From Notolepis coatsorum (lineage: Eukaryota > Chordata > Actinopteri > Aulopiformes > Paralepididae), in the NCBI GenBank assembly GCA_963971535.1, contig OZ020586.1:77900412-77964411 (forward strand): a stretch of 64,000 bases of DNA, given 5' to 3'. Position numbers and translations under genes: made by a program. Shown in pieces: positions 44,301 to 53,240 of the stretch. Position 1 is the stretch's first letter. Each line of letters opens with the position of its first letter. The notes under the pieces are model-generated. The model searched no databases. It saw nothing but the letters and a program-made list of their open reading frames with translations, and was not told where the DNA came from.

Positions 44301-47300
44301 TTGCACCTCATGGTACCAAAGCACCTCAAAGGCACAAAAAAAATATTACAAACATCACAAAACAAACTGGTCAGACTACTGCTTGACCTTACTCCTAAAA
44401 CCCACCAGCCTGCCCATTTTGACAACCTTGGATGGCTTAGAATAGACGACAGAGTACAGCAACTTGCAATGGGCCTGGTCTACAAGATGTGGAACGCCCT
44501 ACCCACAGCCGTAATTTTTTTTATCCCTACCCACCTTCAAAACCACTCTCAAAGAGCACCTACGGGAGGCTGCAATTAGAAACTGGCACCCGTAAATGTC
44601 TGAACACCCCCCCTAATGTACAGTTTCCTCCCCCTCGTATGTATATATTTTCTGTTAGGATCTCTGTTTAACAGTACTGTATATTGCATATCTTGTATGT
44701 CACAAATGTAACAGTACTGTATGTCATATATGTCATGATTAGATTAGATTCGATTTTTATATCTGTATGTTGTGTATGTCATAAATGTCATGAATTTAAA
44801 ATGGCGTCCCCTTGATGTAAACAAGATGAAAGTCTTTCTCTGGTCTGCATCCCCTTAACAATTGTGTGTATTGAGCCCTACTGTATTGCACCTGTAGTGG
44901 CCGCTTGTCGCTCCCCAATGAATCGACAAGCGTCACGATGCACCCACTTAGATATTTCCTAATTCAGCAATCAAAGTTGTGGATGTTGAATGTCCAAGCT
45001 GCAGCCGTTGTTTGCAGGGTTTTATTGTCCAAAGGAAAGATGAATGATGATGAAGTTGAACAGAACAGTTGTCAATTGTTTGTTATAGATAAGCAGTTCC
45101 AACAGTGAAAGCCGGTTTGAAAGTGAATCCTCGGCAGGTACATGCCTAGGCTCTGATTAACAGAGCCCCTTATAATAGAGGTTGTGTGCCCCCTAGTGTC
45201 CAAACATAAATACACCGTTACCATATAATACACCTTCTAATAATGTCAGTTTTGGCTTCTACAGTACCCATTCTGCAATCTGTTAATCAAGTTTTCAAAT
45301 CAATTTATTTATTTGTCTTTGCTGCCCTCTTGTGGTCATAAAATGATTATTGCAGTTTTAAAATGTAAAAGGATACATTACTATCCACTAGGGATGCTCG
45401 ATATTGGCTTTTTTACCGATACCGATATTCCGATATTGTCCAACTCTTAATTTCCGATACCGATATCAACCGATATCAACCGATACCGATATATGCAGGG
45501 TTTCCCCCCCCAAAAAACTGAATAATTTCAGGTAACTAATAATTTCACTGGATATATATATATAACAAATATTGTTATTGTTTTTTTTCTTTTTTAAACC
45601 GATACCGATATTTTCCGATATCACATTTTACTGCCGATATCGGCCGATAATATCGGTTGCCCGATAATATCGGACATCCCTACTATCCACCCTACAGTTC
45701 CGTACTTACTCTGTGAAAGCTGGACGAGATGGCAAGGCTCTGCCCATAGTCCTGTGTGATACGATGGGATTGGAGGAAGCCACGGGGGCCGGACTTGATG
45801 TGACAGACGTTAGCAGCATTCTGAAAGGTCACATTCCAAACAGATATCAGGTGAAACTTCCTCTTACATTTCTGTATAAAACCTTTAAATTTCTTTCAGT
45901 AAAATATCAACATAGTAATTGTTGAGCATATAGAAATAGTTTTGTTCCTATATGAAACAAATAATAATTGTATTCCTTCCCATGTCTGGTTTAGTTCAAC
46001 CCCTCAGCCCCTATGCAAGCAGACGCCATGGGGTATTGCAAGACTGTGAGTCTGAAGGACAGAATCCACTGTGTGGCGTATGTCATAGACGCCAGCAAGG
46101 TCTCCATCATGTCCGCCAAACTAGAGGAGAAACTGTCCGCCATTCGCAAACAGGCCAACCTGTCAGGTGAGTTGTTTTTAGTGGGGGTCACAGTGAGAGA
46201 CTCACTTACCTGTTCCAGTTCATCTGACGTTGAGCTTCCTCTCCCCAGGTGTCCCTCAGCTGGTCCTCATGACTAAAGTAGACGAAGCATGTCCATATGT
46301 GGCAAAGGACCTGAAGGACATTTACCTGAGTCCATATATCAAGGAGAAGGTGAGTTCTATTTAAATAATTTACCTGAGTCCATATATCAAGGAGAAGGTG
46401 AGTTATAGTTAAATCAGTTAGTGCTACTGGAAAAAGATCCTAGACATTAAAGAACGTAGAGATCAACAGTCTCTTTGAGCATTGGCACTTTATCAAAAGG
46501 ATGTCAGCCACAGCTTGGATAATTTGATCTTACCTCATTTTATATTTTATTTTATCTTACTACTACAACTACTTATTGTTAACATTCTTGTATTCATTGT
46601 TGTTTCTTAATTGTGCACTGTTGAGTCTGAGCTCGAAACACAAAAATGTCGTTACCTGCAAAATGCCCCTGTATTGTTGTGTATTTGACAAATAAAGAAC
46701 TTGAACTTGAAGATGGCTGGCATCACAACAGCATGGGCGCGTATTGAGTACATATAACTCTTTCCAACCTGAGGAATACTGCACAGACCCTCATACCGTC
46801 TAACATCCAGATATTCAAGTATGACTATATCGGGCGGCTGGGTAGCGTAGAGACTCTGGGTTCGATTCCAGCTGTCAGCGGTACCTCCAGCTTCGTCAGT
46901 CATCCCTACGAACACAGTTGGCAGTGTTCAGTGTTCACGTGGGGTATGAGTCCTGGTCATTGCAAACAGCGACTCCTACTGGTCAGTCGGGCGCCTGTTC
47001 AGCAGGGAGGGATCTAGTGGAAATAGCGTGAACCTCACCTGACAACCACCGTGAAGCTCCTCGTTGTCAGATGTATCGGCGGACGCAAGTGAAAGTCTAC
47101 ACCCTCCCCAGGCCGACAGTGGGGCTGTGCACGCAGGGGCCAGGAAGGGAATTGGCATAATGACTCAATTGGGGGATGGGAGAAAATTATATAAAAAAAA
47201 AAAGGTATGACTATGTCTTCATGAGCCGTTCTGTTGGGGCGTTCCAGGCAAAGGAGGTGAGCTGCCGCCTGGGCGTGCCGCTGTCCTGCGTGGTGCCAGT

Positions 47301-47442
47301 GAAGAACTACAGTGAGGAGCTGGAGCTGGATCTGTGCTGTGACATCCTGCTCCTCAGCGCCGTTCGCCAGATGCTGCGCTACGCAGACGACTACTTTGAT
47401 GACATCAGTGACCAATTTAGCAACATCAAGACACACGACTAG
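34871..47442 (+). CDS. Interferon-induced protein 44-like (IFI44/IFI44L family) GTPase, seven coding exons
   Basis: Joined exons 34871-35342, 36562-36604, 37168-37363, 45698-45850, 45995-46166, 46249-46349 and 47248-47442 give 444 codons with consistent phases and GT/AG borders throughout. Residues 1-157 resemble the TLDc domain (FGGYTSKAFDQ, FLFTFSGRN, YFGEEFILLYG). A linker (TPWRTILWEP) leads to a GTPase domain: P-loop GPVGVGKSS at residues 200-208, DTMG at 258-261, TKVD at 354-357, and the family ending VPVKNYSEELELD with LLLSAVRQMLRYADDYFDD. Family knowledge: cytoplasmic, interferon-inducible, linked to antiviral and anti-proliferative effects and expanded in teleosts. No stop or frameshift is seen, so the gene looks intact. 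The paralogue cannot be fixed by eye. Confidence 0.93.
35438..36019. mobile_element. hAT-type miniature element in intron 1, perfect target duplication
   Basis: TAGGGCTGTCAG at the left and CTGACAGCGCTA at the right form inverted ends. CTATATAT flanks both sides (35,430-35,437 and 36,020-36,027). Subterminal regions repeat TTAATTAGATTAATTAATTA. 582 bp, no coding frame. Confidence 0.93.
36562..36604 (+). CDS. IFI44-like exon 2 (linker, 43 bp)
   Basis: Acceptor AACCCAACAG| and donor CCTGA|GTAAGC. Encodes SMGTPWRTILWEP, the conserved TPWRTI linker between the two domains. Too short to be found by length. Flanking introns (36,028-36,561 and 36,605-37,167) show no other feature. Confidence 0.88.
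37168..37363 (+). CDS. IFI44-like exon 3 (P-loop)
   Basis: Acceptor CGCTCCCTCAG| and donor ACTATG|GTATGT. Carries KKELMKSIELYKSAI, VRVLLIGPVGVGKSSFFNSI and HVTSQAIAGSSGTSLTT. Ends in phase 0. Confidence 0.93.
37364..37975 (+). other. Start of intron 3, nothing recognised
   Basis: Non-coding sequence between the exon 3 donor and the broken 5' edge of the intronic LINE. No repeat boundary or RNA gene seen. Confidence 0.5.
37992..39352 (+). pseudogene. LINE ORF2, endonuclease C-terminus and first half of RT
   Basis: Three frames: 37,992-38,258, 38,588-39,073 and 39,125-39,352. They carry GLSDHYMIFC, GHDNIPSKFL, FKIARVTPLHKKGTKLDPG and MLDLQKAFNTVNHSILIDK. A gap with stops lies at 38,259-38,587. 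The frame runs up to the 4.5-kb insertion. Confidence 0.88.
39590..39700 (-). mobile_element. tRNA-derived SINE-like fragment
   Basis: Minus strand: GGAGCTCCAGTAGCTCACCG (A-box-like) and GAGTTCGATTCCCGG (B-box) lie about 70 bases apart. No acceptor-stem pairing for a real tRNA, so this is SINE-like. Confidence 0.55.
41010..41190. repeat. Tandem repeat, about 62-bp unit, 3 copies
   Basis: Each unit has GACACACACGCAGTCAAGTT and GTGTAAATGCTCCGAC followed by AGGGAGAG. The same unit occurs three more times at 43,128-43,290. Confidence 0.85.
42255..42598 (+). mobile_element. LINE 3' tail (plus strand), facing the next entry
   Basis: From TCTCCTCCCCACTGTATG to ACCCATTCTGCAATCTGTTA. Same family as the intronic LINE, nested within the 4.5-kb insertion. 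Confidence 0.85.
42612..42985 (-). mobile_element. LINE 3' tail (minus strand), tail to tail with the previous entry
   Basis: Starts TAACAGATTGCAGAATGGGT and runs to TGTACATTGGA at about 42,985. The two tails are separated by only about 13 bases. Confidence 0.85.
43128..43290. repeat. Second array of the 62-bp unit, 3 copies
   Basis: Units with GCGTCCCCGACACACACAC and AAGTTTGTGTGTAAATGCTC, direct orientation relative to 41,010-41,190, about 2.1 kb away. Confidence 0.85.
43870..44600 (+). pseudogene. LINE ORF2, second half of RT and C-terminus
   Basis: Begins with SILGPLLFLIYANDM right after the insertion, then FLFADDSAMLVSDKN (FADD catalytic box), ICTWLADNKLSL, and a C-terminal LRIDDRVQQLAMGLVYKMWN. 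A deletion joins LVYK directly to MWNALP when compared with the copy at 29,820-30,125. The last residues lie in another frame. Confidence 0.88.
44893..45263. repeat. Solo LTR in the LINE tail (371 bp)
   Basis: Begins TGTAGTGGCCGCTTGTCG and ends TTGGCTTCTACA, flanked by GCACC and GTACC (5 bp, one mismatch). It splits the LINE tail sequence TATTGTACCCATTC. A related piece is at 52,735-52,930. Confidence 0.8.
45389..45682. mobile_element. hAT-type miniature element next to the exon 4 acceptor, perfect target duplication
   Basis: TAGGGATGCTCGATATTGG to CGGACATCCCTA with CTATCCAC on both sides (45,381-45,388 and 45,683-45,690). The interior repeats CCGATATCGG-type palindromes. It ends 15 bases before exon 4. 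A second copy is at 48,749-49,073. Confidence 0.96.
45698..45850 (+). CDS. IFI44-like exon 4 (DTMG motif)
   Basis: Acceptor CCACCCTACAG| and donor TATCAG|GTGAAA. Encodes FRTYSVKAGRDGKALPIVL, then CDTMGLEEATGAG and HIPNRYQ. In phase at both ends. Confidence 0.93.
45995..46166 (+). CDS. IFI44-like exon 5
   Basis: Acceptor GTCTGGTTTAG| and donor CTGTCAG|GTGAGT. Encodes FNPSAPMQADAMGYCKTV, then RIHCVAYVIDASKVSIMS and EEKLSAIRKQANLS. Ends with one base of the next codon. Confidence 0.93.
46249..46349 (+). CDS. IFI44-like exon 6 (TKVD motif)
   Basis: Acceptor TCCTCTCCCCAG| and donor GAGAAG|GTGAGT. Encodes VPQLVLMTKVDEACPYVA and DIYLSPYIKEK. Its last 30 bases and donor are duplicated just downstream. 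Confidence 0.93.
46320..46415 (+). repeat. 48-bp tandem duplication spanning the exon 6 splice donor
   Basis: ATTTACCTGAGTCCATATAT onward through the donor GTGAGTT occurs at 46,320-46,367 and again at 46,368-46,415. Only the first donor keeps the reading frame: reading past it gives VSSI and a TAA at 46,362-46,364. Confidence 0.95.
46640..46715 (+). mobile_element. LINE 3' end fragment in intron 6
   Basis: TGTTGTGTATTTGACAAATA followed by AAGAACTTGAACTTGAA, a typical LINE tail of a different family from the TCAA-tailed one. Confidence 0.5.
46829..47204 (+). mobile_element. tRNA-derived SINE in intron 6, 10-bp target duplication
   Basis: Head GGGCGGCTGGGTAGCGTAGA with the B-box GGTTCGATTCC, a body of about 300 bp, and a GACTCAATTGGGGGATGGGA end with an A-rich tail. 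GTATGACTAT flanks both sides (46,819-46,828 and 47,205-47,214). The 3' duplication ends 33 bases before exon 7. Confidence 0.92.
47248..47442 (+). CDS. IFI44-like exon 7 (C-terminus)
   Basis: Acceptor GGGCGTTCCAG|. Encodes AKEVSCRLGVPLSCVVP, VKNYSEELELDLCCDIL and the end MLRYADDYFDDISDQF, with TAG at 47,440-47,442. A weak polypyrimidine tract precedes it. Confidence 0.9.
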   Translation, partial: AKEVSCRLGVPLSCVVPVKNYSEELELDLCCDILLLSAVRQMLRYADDYFDDISDQFSNIKTHD

Positions 47443-47635
47443 GAAGGCTTTTTGGGGCAGCTCTGGAGTGGAAGCAGTAACTTCGTTGTGATATTGTCTT
47501 GACGCTTTGCTTAATAGGTAGAATGCAACCATTACGTTTTTTAAGCTCACCCTGTGGTATAATCTCAGTTCTGGGGAACTCCTTATTTCAACAATATTTA
47601 GGTAATCCCCCCCCTCCTGGATTTCAAAATCCCGG

Positions 47636-47641
47636 AATAAA
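47636..47641 (+). terminator. Polyadenylation signal of the IFI44-like gene
   Basis: AATAAA 194 bases after the stop codon, before the next LINE tail begins at about 47,685. Position fits a short 3' untranslated region. Confidence 0.6.
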
Positions 47642-47689
47642 AAAGAATAGGCCTACCTGGAAATTAGGAATCCAGTGTCTATTGATTGA

Positions 47690-48350
47690 TTGATTCATTG
47701 AAAACTTTATTAACAGATTGCAGAATGGGTACAATACTAGGGGTGTAACGATTCGATTACGATTCTTCAGGCAACGATTCAATGGGGAACTGATTCACTC
47801 AGCATGAATGGACTATAGGTCAATAAAAACAATACACAAAAAAATATATATATATTTTTTGTTGATTAATTTAGATTATAATCTATTCTAACATATTCAA
47901 ATCGATGCATCGAATCGAACACATGAGAATCGATGCATTTCGATTAATCGATGCATTTCGATTAATCGATGCATCGTTACACCCCTATACAATACAGTAC
48001 GGCTCAATACAAAACAACTGCTAAGAGGATGCAGACCAGAAAAGGACTTTTGTCTTGTTTACATCGGGGTCCCCCATTTTCCATTCAACAGGACATGTAT
48101 GACATACAAGACATACAGATATACAGAACTGTGTAGTAAAAAGATCATAAAAAATATATACATCCGAAGGGGAAGAAACTGTACATTGGTGGTGGGGGAG
48201 GATTTAGTCATTTACAGCGGCCAGTTTCTAATTGCAGCCACCCGTAGGTGCTCTTTGAGAGCGGTTTTGAAGGAGGGTAGGGATTCACATTCCTTCATGG
48301 TTGTGGGTAGGGCGTTCCACATTATTATGGCATAATTGCGAAACGTTTTG
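47690..48350 (-). mobile_element. TCAA-tailed LINE 3' part (minus strand), split by a miniature hAT
   Basis: Tail TTGATTGATTGATTCATTGA, then GCAGAATGGGTACAATAC, an insertion, then the rest of the 3' untranslated region and the ORF2 end (GCGTTCCACATTATTATGGC) to about 48,350. Confidence 0.88.
47738..47987. mobile_element. hAT-type miniature element, 250 bp, perfect target duplication
   Basis: TAGGGGTGTAACGATTCG to CGTTACACCCCTA, flanked by TACAATAC (47,730-47,737 and 47,988-47,995). The interior repeats AATCGATGCAT. Confidence 0.96.
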
Positions 48351-48748
48351 AGATATAGCATAGCGTTAAAATGTGTTCAGGTTTACTTGTGTCCTCAGTT
48401 GGTTGTTCTCTTTCACTATTGGTTCCTCTGTATCAGATTTCACAAGGGTTCACTGAAAAAGCCCCAGAATCAAATGTACAGGTAATTACTGATGTACTGT
48501 TTTTCCCACCAGTGACAGACGGTACTCAGTGACAGACTGACATGCTAATGCGAGAGCTGCTTGATTTCGGCCTGTTCTTTCAGCTCATGGTCTTATCTTC
48601 CAAGAGGTCAAATCGAATGTGTGTTTTGTGGAACCCACTAAACTCATGGGCCATTGGATAGGGAGAGTTGACGGGGACCATTGAAGATTAATGGGAGGCT
48701 ACTACAGGAAATATAATGAATAGAATATTTTTATCAATCACATTTGAC

Positions 48749-49073
48749 TAGGGATGTTCGATATTGGCTTTTTTACCTATACCGATATTGTCCAACTCTT
48801 AATTTCCGATACCGATATCAACCGATACCGATATATGCAGGGTTTCCCCCCTCAAAAAAACTGAATAATTTCAGGTAATTAACATTACATATCTCTTGTT
48901 GTGGAATTAACACAACATTATGCATACGTTTGACAATAAATAAAATCAGAATTTGTTCTTACTTGCTTGCCTAGGTAAATAAAGGTTAAATAAATGTTAA
49001 ATAAATACATTTTTGAAAACCGATAACGATAATTTCCGATATCACATTTTAATGCCAATATCGGACATCCCTA
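48749..49073. mobile_element. Second TAGGGATG hAT miniature element, perfect target duplication
   Basis: TAGGGATGTTCGATATTGG to CGGACATCCCTA with CATTTGAC on both sides (48,741-48,748 and 49,074-49,081). Related to 45,389-45,682 but with a different centre. 48,351-48,740 before it shows nothing recognisable. Confidence 0.95.
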
Positions 49074-49127
49074 CATTTGACATATACCCGAAATCTGTCC
49101 TCTGCATTTAACCCATCCCAAACAATT

Positions 49128-49417
49128 GGGGACTAGTTTAGTAGTAGACTTAACACCTCACAGCAAGAAGGTCCTGGGTTTGATTCCCACTTGGGGACCA
49201 GGTAGCCATGTGGGGTATCTCCCGGGCCTTTCTGTGTGGAGTTTGCATGTTCTCCCCACGTGCTCGCAAGGGTTTCCCCTCCAGAGAAAAAGAGATAAAC
49301 CCATGGAAAAACATGCAGAACAGATTGCTAACATTGTTGTGTCCCTGACTAAGACGGACAGGAGCACTTGGATTGGTCACCGGGTGCGGCCCCACGCCGC
49401 AGACCTTGGCTGCCCTT

Positions 49418-49420
<3 letters not shown>
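49128..49420 (+). mobile_element. tRNA-derived SINE copy (plus strand)
   Basis: CCTGGGTTTGATTCCCACTT (B-box), TGTGTGGAGTTTGCATGTTC, TCTCCCCACGTGCTCGCAAG and GACGGACAGGAGCACTTGG match the inverted copy at 51,250-51,640. The head is decayed. It ends at a (TG)n tract. Confidence 0.8.
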
Positions 49421-49442
<22 letters not shown>

Positions 49443-49451
<9 letters not shown>

Positions 49452-51249
49452 ATGACGGACAATTGCTTGCTGTGTGAGAGATAGAGAGAGAGAGAATTAA
49501 GTACATTTGCTGAAATACAGTTCTTAATTTTTGAGAATGTTAGTTATTATGTTCTCAATGCCCCTTGCATTGTATGAGTTGTGTGGAAGCGTTTGCTAGT
49601 TCTAGTGCTATCCCTTTGTACATTGTGGCTGTTTCTGACAAAAGTTAACAATAAATAATGGTATTAGGAATAGTTTTGACTCCTGCGTGAACTGTGCATA
49701 GCTGAATAGACTGTATTTTAACGCCGGTCATATGGTGGTACTTGGAGAGCCAGCTACGTTCTCAGGTGGTACTTGGTGTAAAAAGTTTGAGAACCACTGA
49801 GTTAGATAACCTAGGTGGGGAACAACCAGGAGATCACTGCAACTCACACAAGTTGGAGAACTATCTCTCTCTCTCTTGCTCTCACACACACACAAAAGGA
49901 GCTGCATGTGATTGGTGGAGGCGGGACCCTTACAAAAAACTGTTGTTGCTAATCATTGACACATGCTAGCCTGTAATAACCCCCCCCCAGAAAAATCTAC
50001 TTTGCATTTGATATATTGCAAATATATGCCATCACACACACTGGCATTTAAAGGGTTAGAACTTAGAATTATAAAATATAATATGTGGTGTTATGATCAG
50101 GGCTGAAGTTGAATAAAAGATTGTATTATTTTCAATCTGACATTACAAAAAACTGAAAATCCATCAAAATCGGTGTTGTTGCTAATCATACATTATGCTA
50201 GCCTGTTTTTTAACAATAATTTGTGATGCCATCACAAACACTGGCATTTAAAGGGTACAAATAAAAAAAATGCCTGCACCAGGATGCAGGAAATGAAGTC
50301 TTTGTAACAAGAAATGTCCTGGTGGGGACCCTGCTTAAAAAGTGGCCTGACTGGGGCTATATTTTGCACTATATTTCCTGGCCTGAATGATTTCCCCATT
50401 CCGGCCCTGGTTAAAAGCCTCCAATGCTTATTAGTGTGTGTGCGTTTGAACGTGTCCATGTTTCAACCATACATTTCCAGGGGTTGCCGACTTTGGGAAC
50501 CCCTGGTTTATAAAATCAGTTGAATCCACGTGGGGCAATGGGAAGTAGGGAGGGGATACATGCGTGCAACATGTAAACAACATTCATTTTAGACACAACT
50601 AATGTTTTTTTAAATGATTTATTCATAAATCTATATATTTTTTGCGGGGAAGAAATATTCTGCACCTTTTTAAACAACTCGTGGACGTATTATCTTTCTT
50701 AAATGATTACTCTACATATCAATCCGTCAGTCTGTCTGTCTGTCTGTCTGTTTGTCATACACACGCCCACACGCGTAGCCCTTGTACTGTATATCAGAGT
50801 TCAGTTTTGTTGTCCTCCACTAGGTGGTGGTGGTGTACCACTAATGATGTTAGTGGAATATATAACTGTTATAATCACACTCCTACGGAGGTGAGCAGTG
50901 GTATATGGACAGTCACCAGTAGATGGTGCTAGATAGTCCACTGCAGATGCACTGCTACACACACTATAGAGAGTATGTATGGGGGTAGATTTCTATCAAA
51001 AATAAACAAACGCAAAAGTAGAATCCACAATTGGAGGACAACCAGACCAGGAGCCAGGACATATTGAGGACATACTGGGTGACACTAACCTCTCTTGTGT
51101 TGCCTGTTCTGTGTTTGTCAAGTAGCTTAGGCTGCTAGTTGAGTTGGGTATCACTTAACTCTAATACAATAATTCTCATGTCATCATACACTGTATAATA
51201 TAATAATAACTGGACTTTGAAGAAGTCTTTATTTGGCATGCAGTCACAC
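49443..51249. other. Non-coding stretch with short simple repeats
   Basis: (TG)n/(GA)n near 49,420-49,495, (CT)n near 49,862, and (TGTC)n at 50,730-50,750. A block of about 60 bp, with TTGTTGCTAATCAT and CACTGGCATTTAAAGGGT, occurs twice (about 49,940-50,060 and 50,170-50,255). No coding frame supported. Confidence 0.5.
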
Positions 51250-51640
51250 ACACACATTGTTGGGTCGCCGATGCGATTGAGTCTCTGCACTTGACCCATT
51301 CCGTCGTCCTTCCCCCCAAGGGCAGCCGGGAGCAGATAGGGGTGTCGGCGAGGGGCCGTGCCCTGGGGACCAATCCAAGTGCTCCTGTCCGTCTTCGTCA
51401 GGGACGTGACAGCGTTAGCGATCTGTTATGCATGTTTTTCCATTGGGTTTATCTTATCGGGGGGGGGGGGGGGGACCCTTGTGAGCACGGGGAGAACATG
51501 CAAACTCCACACAGAAGGGCCCGGGAGATACCCCACCTGGGTACCTGGCAACGCGGAAACCTAGTCCCCAAGCGGGAATCGAACCCTGGACCTTCTAGCT
51601 GTGAGGCAGCCGTGTTAACCACTACACCACCGTGCCGCCG
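51250..51640 (-). mobile_element. tRNA-derived SINE copy (minus strand)
   Basis: Minus strand: the head GGCGGCACGGTGGTGTAGTG with A-box-like TAGTGGTTAAC and B-box GGTTCGATTCCC, then the TGTGTGGAGTTTGCATGTTC body. Better-preserved head than the copy at 49,128. Contains a G-run at 51,461-51,474. Confidence 0.85.
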
Positions 51641-51649
51641 TCTACCACT

Positions 51650-52353
51650 ACTGGTACCATGTCCATATGTACAACTACAATCATTGATTTGTTGGTGTTA
51701 TGTCATAATGGCATAGCATTATTATTATCTATAAATATGTATATATATGATGCATACAATTTGTATATGCATATATCTACAAACAAAAGAAGCATTAAGC
51801 TGAAAGAGTGAACCTTGTAGGGTCTATCATGGTAGCTACCTCAGAATAACAATGATTATTAATATAATAATTATAATAATAACAATAATAATCATGATTG
51901 TTGTGTTGTACGTACGTAGTATTTTGTATGTAGGTAGAGGTGTAGTAATAAGACTCAGGAAGCAGGATTACTCTAGCCTTTTAGTTAAGCATAGCAAGGT
52001 ACGAGCATGGTACCGCATGTTCTATCATCATCTAGCATCGTGTACTCTTCTTCTGCACTTCCTGTAAGCATAACATCATTCTATTAACTACGCCCCATAG
52101 TGGAGACTCTTGGGAAGTACAGCTTCAACCTGTAATGTGAGGACACAACATCTCCCTTCTCTGTGAAAGGATATTACTTGCTACTCAGCATTATGCAAAT
52201 TTAGAACTTTTGCTTTTTCACTTTCTTAAGTAAACTGAACCAACAGTCAGTATCATAAAACGGGTAACTCAAGGTAATCTTTAAACAAAGGGAGCACAGG
52301 TTATTCAATCATTATCAAGATATAATTATATATGCTCAACCAATATTACTCTT
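51650..52353. other. AT-rich non-coding stretch
   Basis: (AATAAT)n near 51,855-51,895. Nothing else recognised. Confidence 0.5.
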
Positions 52354-52734
52354 AAGGGGTCCCCACACGGCGAGCGATTTTAGCCAGGCGACCGATTTTT
52401 TTAGCGAGCCGACCGTCAGAATTGTATCGCCTCCATTGTTATGAATGAGAGAACACACACGGCAGGAGATTTTGAAGCGACGGTCGGCAAGCTATTTCTG
52501 TCGCCTCACTAAATATTGCCTCAATCCTATTTTTTTAGGCGACGGCAGGCAGGACAATGAGGGAATAACATGACTTCTACAGTAGAAGTAGTGCAGAAGT
52601 TCTACTGGTGTATCATTTGTACACCTTTACAATACATTCATTGATCAATAACCTACGTATTATTACCATGCTACTTATGTTCATTATTATTAACGGGAAC
52701 AATTTAAATAAATAACGTTAGTTTGAGAAGCTAT

Positions 52735-52930
52735 AGTGGCCGCTTGTCATTAACTAATAAATTAACAATGCGCCACGATGCACCTACTAGTGTTTTATAC
52801 TCGGGTAACAAAAGAAGGTGTGGATGTTGACAGAGTTTAATGTCCAGGCTGCAGCTGATGTAGTTTGTAAGGTTTATTGTCCAAAGAAAATGATGGTTGA
52901 GAACAAAACAGTTTGCGTCTTCCTTGAAAA
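52735..52930. repeat. LTR fragment related to the solo LTR at 44,893-45,263
   Basis: Shares AGTGGCCGCTTGTC, GCCACGATGCACC, GGTGTGGATGTTGA-like and TTTATTGTCCAAAG in the same order. The right half does not align. Confidence 0.6.
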
Positions 52931-52984
52931 AAACACTTTCAGCAGCTGCATAACAATACTTGTCCAATCGGTGGTAATGAACGT

Positions 52985-53240
52985 ATCGTAGCGATCAGGC
53001 ATGCAGTAATGTCAGGAAGAATGAGGAGAGGTTGTATTCGTATATGGTGGTTTAATTCCAGCTCAATATGGGGTTTACAGTTTAATACTCCCTCGTAACG
53101 CACAACACAGCGTCAGCTACCTGCTAACCCGCTTCACGACAACCTAACGTCCGGTCCCGGCGGTCCGCCCTCCTATATCTCCCGGGGGGAAACACCCCCA
53201 GCTAAACAGAGCGACACATAGCTTATTATACCTGTGAACG
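52985..53240 (-). repeat. Probable gypsy LTR (minus strand), edges unclear
   Basis: On the minus strand an ATTAAACCACCATATACG stretch is followed by CCTCTCCTCATTCTTCCTGA, in the manner of a polyadenylation region and U5. It lies just 3' of the integrase frame. No second LTR was found in the window. Confidence 0.4.

Larger units (their letters stand above)
37976..45308 (+). mobile_element. TCAA-tailed LINE in intron 3, interrupted by a 4.5-kb insertion and a solo LTR
   Basis: Left part 37,976-39,364: endonuclease C-terminus (GLSDHYMIFCTRKK) and RT start (PNKATGHDNIPSKFLRDS, PGNYRPVSILTS, MLDLQKAFNTVNHSI). The RT palm resumes at 43,870 with SILGPLLFLIYANDM, then FLFADDSAMLVSDKN, the catalytic FADD box, through the thumb to an ORF end near 44,590. 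The 3' tail is split by a solo LTR and finishes at 45,308. It belongs to the jockey group (L2/CR1 relatives); I cannot name the clade. Frameshifts and the insertions make it inactive. Confidence 0.88.

Noticed and set aside
46770..47247. Coding exon NIQIFKYDYVFMSRSVGAF interrupted by the SINE
   Set aside because: Read across the target duplication this gives an open stretch, but it does not fit the IFI44 family between TKVD and the C-terminus. The acceptor at 47,247 joins exon 6 to exon 7 in the correct phase.
47035..47550. Minus-strand ORF of 171 codons over the last IFI44-like exon
   Set aside because: Antisense shadow of exon 7 plus SINE sequence; no family features.
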